Source: Mugil cephalus
Lineage: Eukaryota > Chordata > Actinopteri > Mugiliformes > Mugilidae
Length of the DNA: 64,000 nt
Assembly: GCF_022458985.1 (NCBI RefSeq)
Contig: NC_061773.1
Location: 2,300,001-2,364,000, forward strand
Reading direction: 5' to 3'
Shown: in pieces, positions 20,701-32,117 of the stretch
Layout: every line of letters begins with the position of its first letter
How positions within the stretch are numbered: position 1 is the stretch's first letter
Position numbers and translations under genes: made by a program
Notes under the pieces: model-generated
Database searches by the model: none
Told to the model about the DNA's origin: nothing
What the model saw: the letters and a program-made list of their open reading frames with translations, nothing else

Positions 20701-23700
20701 TTGGCATGGTGTTGTAAAACTGTCCTGTTTGAAATATGTTACAAGTGAAACACTTAATGAGGTGACTTGGAAGCTAGACTTAAAAGGGGTTTAAAATGGA
20801 AAAACTGAGCTTGATGAGATGAAACACATTCTCACCGTTAGACAGTAACTTGCGACAACAGTCTGGAAAACCATAGAGCGAAGCCAAATGCAGTGGAAGC
20901 ATCCCATGAACGCCCTGTCTTTAGAGATAATCACATCAAATTGTAATTACAGACCACAATAATTAAACTCTGAGACTGAAAGAGTTCAATAAGGAACATC
21001 TGTCCCGTCGTGTTCTGTATTTCTCCCTCCAAGGTGAACACATCAATTCCTGTTTCCCCTTCTTCTTTAAATTCACTTTAAATCTGTCATTCTGCTTTTA
21101 GGTCATCTGTCTGGTCCATCTCCACCTCTTCTTGTTCTAAGTCTGAAGAGTCATAAGTCTCCATCTGACACCTGCTAACTCCACCACCTGCTCCCACCAT
21201 TACTGGCTATGCTACTACCTGCCTTCATCATCATCCATGATACCGTCCCTCTATATAGTCTTCAATACACTTACAATAGTACAGTACAACAAATGCCCAT
21301 TCTGCACTAGGTCTCTCCTTATTGAACTTCTGTTGTTGAGTTAGATTTTAAAATATTTTCTAATTTCACTGAATAAAATCTGACAGATTCAATGACACTG
21401 AATTAAATCTCCCAGACGTAACATGTGTCACTAATTAAAAGCCAAACACCAACTCGTTAATTAGAAAATCAAATTCTTTCTAAAGTTACTGAGTTTTTGC
21501 CACCATTCTAACAGGGATTACCTGGTTTTCTCAGCACCGTTAGTCAGCAGAGTACTGATCAATAACTCCTGACCATATCTGGCAGCAACATGAAGAGGAG
21601 AGTTTCCATGCATGTCAACGCAGTCAATCTCTGAACCTGTGCACAGAAGGAAAATACATACATATCAACACATATTCTTCAGGTTTAGATACGTATGGAG
21701 AGTTCATGTAAAATATTTTACCATTTTGGATCAGAATCTGGGAGCCTGTAAAGCGCCCATACATTGCAGCGATATGCAAAGAGCTCTTCCCCTCTTTATT
21801 CTGTTAAACAAAGAAAAAAAAACATGTCTAACCAAAGACACAAGCAATACTGAATTATTCTTTATAAATTATTTCCTCTTTTTTCATCCTCTTTACCTGA
21901 ATGTTGACATCAGCACCATTGTTGACGAGCAGCTCGAGACACAGCACCCCACTGGAGGAGGCGGCGGCTAGATGCAGCGGCGTGTTGCCGTGGTAGTTGG
22001 GCTGGTTGATGTTGGCACCACAGTTCACCAGTTCAGTGGCTACAGTGTCCTGACCCGTGTAACAAGCCATGTGGAGTGCTGTGTTCCCAAAAACATTAGG
22101 CTCATCAGCCTGAGTTGGAGAGGGGGAAAAAAACACTAATGAGTATAACACAGATGGCAGACTTAAGAGAAAGTACGAGAGGAAAAATCCCACAAACACA
22201 ATCTGTACACTGATCAGGCATAACATTATGACCATGATGAGTTGTGACTCATCAGAGAATGGACATGAGCCTTCTGAGGGTGTCCTGTGGGTCTCTGGGT
22301 CCTATGGGTTGAGGGGAGGGGCCTCTGTGGATCTTCCCACAGATACTTGATCAGTTTGGGATCTAGTGAATTTAAGGCCAGGTCAACACCTTGTACTGTT
22401 CTTCATGTTGCTCCTGAACTGTGTTTTTGTGTCTGTGTCAGGCTGCATCATGCTGAGGATGTCTGCTGCCATCAAGGAGTGTCATTGCTATGGGGTGGGG
22501 GTGTCTGGTCTGCTCTAGGTGGGTGATACATGTCTAAGTAACATCCACGCGAATGAATATCACATTGGACTGACAGAAGATGGTCAATGTTATTCACTTC
22601 TTATGTCAGTGGTTTTAAAGTTGCATCTGATCGGTGTATGCACATAATACACATACTATAATAATACCAAGCCACAGCCACCTTACCTCAACTCCCAGTC
22701 TCAACAGGTATTTGACCACATCTATTTGTCCGCTGGCAGCTGCAGCATGGAGCGAAGTGTAACCACGTTTGTCCTTGCACATCACATCTGCACTGTGAGA
22801 CACGAGCAGCTTCACAACCTCCACATGTCCTGAAAGAAGAGCTAAACATTGAGCTCCAGTGTCTGAATTTAATTGCCCAAAGCACATCCAACCTACATTC
22901 ACCTGCAAGCCTGTAACCTGCACACTGACACACAGTTGGCAACATTTCTCTCAACAATAAGCCCAATTTAAACCAACTGAACTGTTTTTATGAATGTCCA
23001 ATTTAGTGCTCTAAATCAATCAGCCTTTCCCTTCAAGCACTCTACACTCAGCTGATGAAATAATATTACATTTCTACTACTTACAATATTCTCTCACAAT
23101 TATATATGAACTCTCTGAGATACAACTACAATATAGAGTGTGATGCAAATGAACAATACTTAAGAATCCTGAGATGGAGACAGATGTTCCGTAAAACAGT
23201 AAAAACAATGAAGTGATGTCACTCACCGAGGTATGCTGCCCAGTGGATGGGCTGCCTGTCCTTTTTATCTTTGGCATTTACACTGGCACCTTTAGACAGG
23301 AACAAGTTCACCATCTGCAGGAACATGATAGCTCTATAAACCAGTGTGTCTATTAAACTCATGTCAATGGTTATGATCCAGTGGACAGTGTAATTATTGT
23401 CTTGAATACATACTTTAACATTTATTCTAAAAGAATTATTTCATATTTCGGTTACACAGAAGCGCAAATGATGATTAATTAATTAATATATTTTTCCAGA
23501 ATGCTGCCAGGAACTAAGACAATCCGATCATAATTACTGTTAATTACTGTTAAGCATTGATAACTTATCAAACTGAAAGGTTCAAACGGATGCTGCTGAC
23601 TTTACAGTTTACCTCTCTGTGGCCGCTGTGCGCTGCATGATGTAGTGCTGTCCTTCCTGACCTGTCAGTTACATCCAAGCTGCAAGCATGTGGTATCAAG

Positions 23701-25333
23701 GCTCTGGCACAGCCTATCGCCCAGTTTGCAGCAGCCATGTGTAAAGGTGTATGCCAGAATTTGTCCCGTGAGTTGACCTCCGCATTGTGTTTTAACAGCA
23801 GCTCAACAGCCCTCTGATAAGAAAAAACATTACAGAATAAGAGTCAAACATGAAGATCTGGTCGTTAGTGACTTTACTCTTTTGCATTATGAAAATATGA
23901 ACATACTTCATTTCGCGAGGCAGCAGCTCTATGTAAAGGAGTCAACAAGTCCTGGTCCTTAGCGTTGACATCAGCACCTGAAGCAAAATGATAAAACAAA
24001 AACATTTATTGATGTGTTTTAATTCTATTCTATGTGACTGATTTGTTGGATTAATGATTTAGTGGGACATATTTCCAAAAAGATTTATTTTTTTTACCTG
24101 AACTAATAAGTAACTCCATAATATGGACATCACCCAAATAAGCAGCAGCATGCAGTGGTGTGCTTTGTTCTTGGTCCTATGAGAAAAAGCAAACAATGTA
24201 GTGGCAGACAATGCTTTTTTCTTTTTTATATAATGTGTAATCTTAGCTAGAGTTTGACATAAAACTTTATCTTTTTTCCACTCTTGCTTTATATTTTAGC
24301 ATAAAAGTGTCATTGTATTTGAACAAACATATATACTGGTATATATACATCCACAAGAAAATCTACACAGGCTGCTGAAACACAAGTGGACCATAAAACC
24401 CTGCAGCTTATAAAGACATCATGAGTGCAGAGGTAATTTGTAATTCTACCTGTGAATTCACATCTTCGTTGTGGTTCAGCAAAAATGTCACATCTTCTAC
24501 GTTGCGGCTGAATATGGCCTGGACCAGTGGAGACTGAAACACACATTTGACAGATGTGAAAAATTAGCAACAAATGAAATTAAAATCTGTTTAATATGAT
24601 ATCTAAAATAGTGTTATTGCAGAAAAGGAGCAGGCCACGAGAGGCAGTGATAATACAGGAGTAATTTTAGATGAATGGCTTTCATCTGCAACCTTTTTGT
24701 GACCCACTGGAGGTAATAAAACTGTTTATAACTTAGCCGGGATGCCATTTTTCTGACTAACTTCTCCAGGAATAATCTAAATGAATGAGCTGACCTCTGT
24801 GAAGCATTTTAAATGGAAAAACAACAACATAACAAAAAAGTATTTTTTAATAGTGTTGCCATGTATTTTACAGAAGAAAAATGTATTTTTAAAACTTTTG
24901 CAAACACCACGCACTCTTTGTGAATGTTGAGGATTTTTGAGGGAAATTTGAGCAATGACTAATGCATCTTAACTAAAAGATAGTCGAGAATTAAATGTGT
25001 CATGGATGTGTAAAATGTTTTGGTTGTATTTGTACTTTGTGTACCTGGAGCCTGAATTGTCCCAGTATTTAAACACATTTATCCAAATTCAAACATCAAA
25101 TTATACAGGAACCGATGCTGCAAATATCTCCCTAAACTATTATTTGTCTATCTTGCCTTGGCAACGAATTCGTGACATTAAAATGCCTTTTAGAAAACTT
25201 TCCTCGTCATGTCGCTAACATTACTAGCCAGAGGTCTGCAGGAGTGAGAAGTACTCCTGGTTCTCTAACGGTAAGTAAGACAACAGCAAAAAGATTCATT
25301 TAATACCTGGTCCTTGATATTTCTCAATTCCAT
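14766..25333 (-). CDS. ankrd52: PP6 regulatory ankyrin repeat subunit C (ANKRD52), complete
   Basis: Exons, in transcript order: 25333-25307, 24533-24450, 24176-24098, 23977-23907, 23813-23613, 23314-23227, 22829-22687, 22109-21897, 21800-21722, 21636-21522, 20918-20836, 20724-20607, 20308-20240, 20149-20009, 19583-19533, 18424-18313, 18227-18156, 18071-17870, 17715-17628, 17326-17209, 17095-16876, 16438-16351, 16259-16176, 15867-15722, 15578-15496, 15352-15270, 15140-15049, 14950-14766. They join in frame to 1,044 residues of nearly continuous ankyrin repeats. ANKRD52 rather than ANKRD28/44 is shown by the insert at about 395-413 (GQFYN...GFDINT) and by the tail [13 protein letters not shown]. 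The family scaffolds protein phosphatase 6 with its SAPS subunits. Exon 15 encodes an acidic linker ([15 protein letters not shown]) where the human linker is longer. Human ANKRD52 has 1,076 residues. Confidence 0.96.
15471..15491. repeat. (GT)n microsatellite at an ankrd52 splice donor
   Basis: A short plus-strand GT run ends about 5 bases from the exon ending at 15496. On the transcript strand the intron therefore begins GTCTCACACAC. Confidence 0.8.
16554..16825. mobile_element. Tc1/mariner-derived MITE in an ankrd52 intron
   Basis: The ends are tacaccaatcag and ctgatcggtgta, inverted and flanked by TA, as expected for Tc1/mariner. The interior keeps decayed 3' transposase sequence (gaggggaggggcctctgtgg, ggccttcaaattcactagat) shared with the copies at 22205, 28606 and 32218. 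It has no coding capacity. Confidence 0.85.
18544..19369. mobile_element. hAT-type non-autonomous transposon with 8-bp target duplication
   Basis: Terminal inverted repeats are TAGGGCCAGGACT and AGTCCTGGCCCTA. Flanking octamers gtcttaat (18536-18543) and gttttaat (19370-19377) match at 7 of 8 bases, the duplication size of hAT elements. Subterminal DNA is rich in TTAATTAA words. No transposase ORF is seen in the 826 bp. It lies in the ankrd52 intron between exons 18313-18424 and 19533-19583, and the near-intact duplication suggests a fairly recent insertion. Confidence 0.9.
22205..22638. mobile_element. Tc1/mariner-derived MITE in ankrd52 intron 7
   Basis: It starts tacactgatcaggcataaca and ends catctgatcggtgta, the same ends as other local copies. 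The interior is a rearranged and decayed remnant of a Tc1-like transposase gene. It lies between exons 21897-22109 and 22687-22829. Confidence 0.87.
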
Positions 25334-26400
25334 GTCCCGATCACTCTGGAAGCTCCTTCGTTGACAATTTCAGTAAATCCAACTACATGTTACTTTGTAG
25401 CAGCTAGTTAGCCTAGCTTTAGCTTATTTAGCAATTGGTATATATGACGTGTACGGCACAATTGCCAGAACATCGCGAGAGAAGTTGAAGAGACGTGATT
25501 TTGAGAGGTTTTGATTTTTTATTTATTTATTTTTTATTATTTTTTTACACTGCACTACACTACACTACGTTTTTTACACAGCAATGTAAACATTTATTAT
25601 TATTATTATTATTTTTATTATTATATTCATTTGGTTTTGGTTGAAATGATAGATCTCTAAAATGAGAGATCTATATATATCTGTATAACCTAAAAATCAG
25701 GTAGATAAATCTGAATTTATGAGTTCAGTTAATTTCGTCAATGGGCTAACGAAAATAAGTAAAATGGTAAATGGTGTGGTGGCAGGCTACTCTATAGATT
25801 GTGTCTTTATATCTTATTTTAGATACTTGTATTTTACTTTCCCCGCAATTAGACTTAGATAGAATTTAATTATCAAGGGACATTACTTGTCCACAGTAGC
25901 TTAGTTGCATATAAAAGAAACTCTCTTAAAAAGCACTAATAAAAAGAAAGACTAAAAGATAAAAAAATAAAATACAAGTATTATCTAATAAAATAACAAC
26001 TTCACCGCACTTAGGAAGACATAATTTCACTCATATTGTACCTCTTCGTTTTTTCTTTCTGTAGTAAATACTTTAAATTTCATTTGAATGATTTTATTCA
26101 TTTACCGACTGTTCACTGTGCCTAATGGCCAGACTCAACTCTATGGCAAGCCATTTTAACATTTAAAAGTCAGACTGGATATGTGTTGCAGATATCTGTA
26201 ATTCAGTTTTGCCTAGTCAAAAACAGCATTTCAGATATCCGCAACTCCACTCTTCCTATCCAAATGGCTTGCCATAGTACCATTGACTGTATCGGGGTTC
26301 ACGTCTCATGAGTATTTACAACCAATCAAAAGAGTTTAGGGTTAATGCACATGCGCAGTGTACACTGACTCGACAGTTGACATGGAAAGATAGGACTTTA
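25334..26400. promoter_or_regulatory. Head-to-head spacer between ankrd52 and slc11a2
   Basis: The ankrd52 start codon (25333, minus) and slc11a2 exon 1 (ending 26520, plus) diverge from about 1 kb of DNA. It contains an ATT-repeat tract (25594-25625), A/T-rich sequence and a palindromic element at 26141-26277. A shared promoter is possible but no TATA or GC box was recognised. Confidence 0.4.
26141..26277. repeat. Foldback (near-palindromic) element
   Basis: The left arm ctatggcaagccattt (26141-26156) and right arm aaatggcttgccatag (26262-26277) are perfect 16-bp inverted repeats. Pairing continues imperfectly inward (gttgcagatatctgtaatt against the complement of the ggatatctgaaatgc strand). 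The whole is about 137 bp and should fold as one long hairpin. It is probably a MITE; the family was not recognised. Confidence 0.75.
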
Positions 26401-26419
26401 CCGGATTTTAGCCTGATAA

Positions 26420-26520
26420 CGTGCATACCTAGCTCCATTAAACAAATGGTGGCATTTTAAAGGAAAAGATAATAACCAAAATACAGCATTTGATTTTATC
26501 CTCCCATAAAATACATACAG
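26420..26520 (+). other. slc11a2: slc11a2 non-coding first exon (3' border only)
   Basis: A strong donor, acatacag followed by gtaagag, ends at 26520. The next acceptor in the same orientation is at 32117, opening the coding exon 32118-32193. The 5' border is arbitrary because the transcription start cannot be seen. Confidence 0.45.
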
Positions 26521-28600
26521 GTAAGAGCGTTTTCATACTTTGACGAGGGTAAGGTGAACAGACCCGACCAGGCACCTATTACATTATGGAAAGTCGTTAG
26601 CTTCATGACACTTAGCAACGGTACATTCACAGCTACAGTGTTAGCGCTGTGAGGTTTATGTTGCGATTTTGTGTGAAGTGAGGCGTTATAATGTACACAT
26701 CCTGAAGGACAACTAGCAGTTTCTTTCGTTTTTTAAGTTGCATCACCATGTAGCCGCTACACGATCCAGCGGACGAAAGGTCATTCATTATTTTGAGTTC
26801 AGCTCGGATTAGCGTCATACTACTCCTTATCATTTTCTGTGTACTAAAGCTGTTCTTGCGTTATAATATTGACTTCTACCAAGACTTGTTTGACTAGTTT
26901 GCCTAGTTTGCCGATACACTCAAATGCTAAATTTAGCCATCAACAGCGTTTGCTTTTGAGTGAGCTTATTAAAGTCAAGGTGTTGATTCACGTGTAAGAG
27001 CTCAAATCTAGTCATCAGTTGGTAGTTATTATGGTTGGCCATTAGAAATGATCGCTACAATTAAGCTGTTTTACAAGTCTTATTAAACTGAATGTAACAA
27101 TATTACAGAAATTACCTGTTATACTTGAGAAATGATGTTATCTGAAGTGTTTGGGAAGTGTCAACACTTTAGCAACACGTATAAGAAATGGTTCTTGTAG
27201 AATTAAGAGCAATATTTTATTCATTCCTTTCATTCATTCATGCAGCTTTAAGCTATGTGTAATTAAGGTTCAACCCATCACAAGTAGGACAGTTCACCTA
27301 ACAGCTATAATAAATATTCCTAAATCAACTAAGTCAAAATCAGTTATCTTTATAGGCTTAGTACACGAAGGATGAGCATATGTGAAGCAATGTGTTGCCC
27401 TGCTAGATGCCAAGGGAGTAGTTTGTGGGGGTCCTGGTGCTCAGTCAAGGCACCTCAGACATGGACATGGTGGGTACTGCAGCAATGACCCCACGGTCCC
27501 AAAGCAGCTGCTCACATGTAATTTTGTGATACAAATCTACCTTGAATCTGCCTACATATGAAATGTTACCTTCCTACTGACTGTCTCTTGTGACAGACGA
27601 GGCTGTTGTAAAAAGGAGGAACTGCCATGATAGTCATGCCACTGACAGACTTCTTGTCATTTGCATTGTAAAATAAACGTTGGTGGTAGCTCTTTCATTC
27701 AAATGCATACAGGAGTTGATTTGAATTTAACTTTAAACCACATATGCTTATTTATTTTGTGTATTTGTGATTATTAAGATCAGATCTGAGCTCTCTTAGA
27801 TGTTGGTGGTCCTGCTCACTTAAAAATCTCAAAATATTATTTAGATGATTTGATTTTTGATCAGAACCTGTCTCTAACAATTCATTAATAATCCATGAAC
27901 AAATATACGTAGTGAAGTCGGATTACAGCTTCAAATTTGTAACCTGTTTACTTTAGTGTTTACTTTCTTCTGACAGTGTCAATGTAATGTAGTCCACAAG
28001 AGTCACAGATTAAGGGGTGTTACATTGGAGATCGTTTGTCAGTTTGGGAGTTGTTGTAGATGTAGTGATAGTGGAAGCTGTTTCATGCCGATAAGTTTTC
28101 GTTAATGTTCTTTTAGACTTAGAGGGAAGTTGAGTGAACGGGTGACTAATTGTGCTTTCTTACTTTCTCATTTTAAATGGGATCTTCAAGTTTTACAGCA
28201 TTTGATAATGTCAGCATGAATCATATGACGTGAGTAGATCTTTCCTGATGAACATCATATTGAAACTGTTATTCATTGTTGTTAAGGACATCATGTTGCT
28301 TCAGTTTTATTCAAGTTTTATCTCCTGGGAACCTTGGTCAGTCTGAATGTCTATTATCACCACATACAAGGTTGGCAACTTGACAAGATTAGTATTGATA
28401 GTAGAGTTACTCAATTTAGGACTGTAAACCAGGCCACACCAGGACCAGTACAGCACATAACAGCACGTGAGGCTCTACACAGATTTACAAGAGAAATGGT
28501 GACTAAATCAAGGCATGTTTGAGGCTTTTGCATATTTCTATTAGTGAGACAAATAATTAAAGTGTTGAGGTGAACAATTCAAAAACACAAAAGAAGAAAC
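26521..28600. other. slc11a2 intron 1, left part
   Basis: No exon or clear transposon was recognised. A moderately GC-rich patch at 27380-27520 has no convincing ORF. Confidence 0.4.
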
Positions 28601-28605
28601 ATGTA

Positions 28606-28830
28606 GGTGTTGACCTAGCCTCCAAATTTGCTAGATCTTAAACTGATCAAGTAACAGAGGTCACACAGAGGCCCCTCCCCTTAACCCATATGACCCAAAG
28701 GTCCCCACTAACAATATTCTGTTGCCCTCCTCCTGGACAGTGTCCATTCTCTGATGAGTCACAAATGTTTCCGAAGCAGAAGGGAGACCAACACAATATT
28801 AGGAAGGTGATCATAATGTTATGAGTCATA
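28606..28830. mobile_element. Tc1/mariner MITE fragment
   Basis: The segment starts gttgacctagcctccaaatt and ends ggtgatcataatgttatgag. It matches the decayed 3' transposase sequence and right end of the family at 16554 and 22205. The left terminal repeat is absent. Confidence 0.75.
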
Positions 28831-28918
28831 AACTTCTCAGTGCAGTGAAATTATAAGCCTATAAGATTGCAGCAAGGTTTATTATAAAGAAGTATAGGAC
28901 TTGACCAACTGCTATTTG

Positions 28919-28942
28919 TAAAAAAAAAAAAAAAAAAAAAAG
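28919..28942. repeat. Poly(A) run
   Basis: An uninterrupted run of about 22 adenines. No LINE or SINE body is evident upstream beyond the MITE fragment. Confidence 0.9.
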
Positions 28943-30159
28943 AGAAAACAGAAATGATGCCATCTACAGCTTCAACCAGGTGCCATTACCACGTTGTATA
29001 GTGGCAGAAACCAGGTGAAACAACTCTCTTTTCATTGTGTTTCTGGTGTGTTGAGTAACTGTGCCTGCTGACTGCGGCCACATGAGAACACATGACAAAT
29101 AGGTCACAGTCAGAGATGGAGAAAATCAAAGTGTGCTGTGACCCAGTAATCAGTACCAGTCAGCTGTGGGCCGTATCCTGCCCCAAGACAGTTTCACAAG
29201 GCTGCTCACATGAATCATGAGACTCTGTAAATTAATTCTTTAAAATAAGTTTCCAATTTTTATTTCAGTCCAACTCTAATTTTTTTGTTAACAGGTGCAA
29301 AACAAACAATATTTAGTTAGCTGCATCCAAAATCTTTCTTTCTAAACCTACAAGAAACAACATACATCATTTTAAGAGGTGTGTAATTTTTATTTTCTTT
29401 GAATAGTTTACTTGTGACTGTTTCCCCTTGTGGGCTGTGTAAAAGTTATCTTCACCCAGAAACACAAACAGAGTTGTGCTGCTAACCGTGCAGAGCTTTG
29501 GTCGCGTAAGGGAGAATGGAGAGAAACCTGAGGGGCTCATTGTCGAAGGCACAAAAAAACAAAACACGCAATATTATCATTGCAGTATTATTAACAGCAG
29601 TATCCATCAATACACTACCCTATAGGAGATGGAAATGACCTTATTTTGATGATCTAGTTAGAAAATGCCAGTCATTCCCCACAGATGTAAACCTGATATC
29701 TTGTGAGAAAGCTGATTGATTTTCACATCACATTTTTTGACCAAAATTGTCTGGTAACTGTAACCAAAAGATAAGCAAAAAAAACAAACATTGAGTTGTT
29801 GCATTTTATGTAAAACAAAACAAAACAAAAAAACTGGTCTGCAAATCCTTCAGACCCTGAAACTGACACATTTTGAAAACATTGTTCATTTTGAGTTTGA
29901 TGTCTACTGCACATTTTTTTTAAAAAAAATATGTGAGAGAGGTATTGTTTACTGAGGCTTCATCAACTCTTCCTTCTAGAATGCATAGCTGTTTGAGAAT
30001 GATTTCTTTATTAAAGTGTTGTTAAGTGACAAGTTTTCACTTTCAAATTTCAGGTAGGATTTTAGCATATCAATAGTTCCCATGTTTTTTTTGTTTCACT
30101 ATGTTCCAAAAATGTTTTTCAGTTTATGAACTCTGAGCTTGGAGTCCTATCTTGGATAG

Positions 30160-30450
30160 ATAACAATAATAATAATAATAATGCATTTTATATGGCGCTT
30201 TTCCATTAGATGCTCAAAGCAATTGAACGCACTGTTCATTCACTCACACAGTCACACCCTGGTGGTGGTAAACTACCTTGGTAGTCACAGCTGCCCTGGG
30301 GCAGACTGACGGAAACATGGCTGCCAATTCACAGTTAATACTGGGAGAAAGGTGGGTTAAGTGTCTTGCCCATGGACACTATGGACAGACTAGGGATAAG
30401 ACAGAATTAAACCACCAACCTTTATTGGACGACCACTCTACCTTCTCATC
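30160..30450. repeat. Teleost dispersed repeat with (AAT)n leader
   Basis: An (AAT)n tract near 30165-30182 is followed by tatatggcgcttttccatta, gttaagtgtcttgcccatgg and cgaccactctacc. This is a very common fish repeat whose class I cannot assign. Confidence 0.65.
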
Positions 30451-30504
30451 TGCTGCTGCCCACAATTTGCCCAGATTCGTCATCTGAATGGCAGCATGTG
30501 TTGC

Positions 30505-30530
30505 TCCAAACACACACACACACACACATA
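30505..30530. repeat. (AC)n microsatellite
   Basis: A short AC-dinucleotide run lies directly beside the left end of the Tc1-like element. Confidence 0.9.
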
Positions 30531-30544
30531 CGCGCACACTTACT

Positions 30545-31310
30545 TGCCACTTTATTAGGTACACAGGTTAATTTGCTTGTTAACACAAATAGCTAATCAG
30601 CCAATCACATGGCTCGAAGGATCAGAATGGGGAAGAAGGGGGATTTGAGTTGGTATGGTGATATGGTTGTTGGTGGTGTGGTTGTTGGTGCCAGACAGGC
30701 TGGTCTGAGTATTTCAGAAACTGCTGATCTACTGGAATTTTCACACCCAACCATCTCAAGGGTTTACAGAGAATGGTCCAGAAAAGCTAAAGTGTCCAGT
30801 GAGCAGCAGCTATGTGGACGAAAATGCCTTGTTGATGTGTGGGGTCAGAGGAGAATGGGCAGACTGGTTCACGATGATAGAAAGGCAACAGTAACTCAAA
30901 TAACCACTGGTTACAACCACGGAATGCAGAATACCATCTCTGAAAGCAACACGTCCAACCTTGAAGAAGATGGGCTACAGCAGCAAAAGACCACACCAGG
31001 TGCCACTCCTGTCAACTAAGAACAGGAAACTGAGACTACAGTTCTCACAGGCTCACTAAAATTGGACAATAGAAGATTGGAAATGTTGCCTGGTCTGATG
31101 AGTCTCAATTTCTGCTTTGACATTCGGATGGCAGGGTCCAAATTTGGCATAAACAACATGAAAGCATGGATCCATTTTGTCTTGTATCAAAGGTTCAGGC
31201 TGCTGGTGGTGGTCTAATGGTGTGGGGGATATTTTCTCGGCACATTTTGGGCCCCTTAGTACAAATTGAGAAATACCACACCTTACCTGAGTATTGCTGA
31301 ACTCACTTGT
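30545..31310 (+). mobile_element. 3'-truncated Tc1-like transposon, second family
   Basis: The left end carries ccactttattaggtacac, typical of a widespread fish Tc1-like family. The ORF at 30609-31019 encodes the N-terminal DNA-binding half: GKKGDLS..., then helix-turn-helix sequence (RQAGLSISETADLLEFSHPT) and TISRVYREWSRK. Downstream homology continues out of frame to about 31310 (cacattttgggccccttagt), then stops, so the DDE catalytic half and right inverted repeat are missing. It is dead and lies in slc11a2 intron 1. Confidence 0.85.
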
Positions 31311-32117
31311 TGAGTATTGAATGAACTTACACCAGAAAAGGCAGCAGTGGTTATTTGCGTTTCTACTTCGTGTGGTACAGTTTGAAGGGCTCTGATTCCA
31401 TGCAGTGAACCATGTCCGCGTTTAATTCAGCACTGCTACTACTTTAATTTAAAGTTTAAATGATGTGCAAATCATCACATTCAGATTTGAGTTACATTTT
31501 ACACAGACTTTTGGCGAAATCATTTGTTATAATATAATTACTCAAAATCAAAAGGAAAGTTCCAAGACACACTTTAATAACGCACATGCTGAGCTAGAGG
31601 AAGTGGCTTTGGAAACTATCGTCTGGAAACCTTGATGCCTCAGCATGTCTTTTGCCCCTTGTGATCCCACAGTCACGTGATTTCAGAAAGCCTGCACTCT
31701 CTCCGTCAGACATCGTGGTATTATAAAATTCACTTGCTTTGCCTGGCTGAGATTCTAGGTTTTTGGTCGCACGTTTCTTCTACCAGTACCACCAGTGTTT
31801 TGAGATAAGAGGAACCATCCTTGTACTGTATCCACTCTAGTGGAAGTGAAACCAGTGGTTTTCTCAATATTTCCTGTGTTCTTGCTAATGCAGTGTCCTT
31901 CTGACTTACCATCATGTTGCTTAGTCATTAGTATGACTTGTGACTTTTATATTTTCTTTTTGTGAATGAGGGAAGTAAAATTAAAATAGTTGCACAGTCA
32001 TGTCTTGTGTTTGAATAACCTGCTAACCAGATTAGTTTTACACAGATTCTCACATTATAGAGGAGCCTGTTATTTTTCCTCACAAAGACTATGTAACGGT
32101 TGTTATCTTTTTTGCAG
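31311..32117. other. slc11a2 intron 1, right part
   Basis: Nothing recognisable. A polypyrimidine tract and tttgcag at 32111-32117 form the acceptor of coding exon 32118-32193. Confidence 0.5.

Noticed and set aside
30505-30530. AC repeat and other tandem arrays as CRISPR-like repeats
   Set aside because: They are simple microsatellites without spacers in an obviously eukaryotic, intron-rich sequence.
30609-31019. 136-residue ORF as a host helix-turn-helix gene
   Set aside because: It is the N-terminal half of a Tc1-like transposase with the matching transposon end just upstream; downstream homology continues out of frame.
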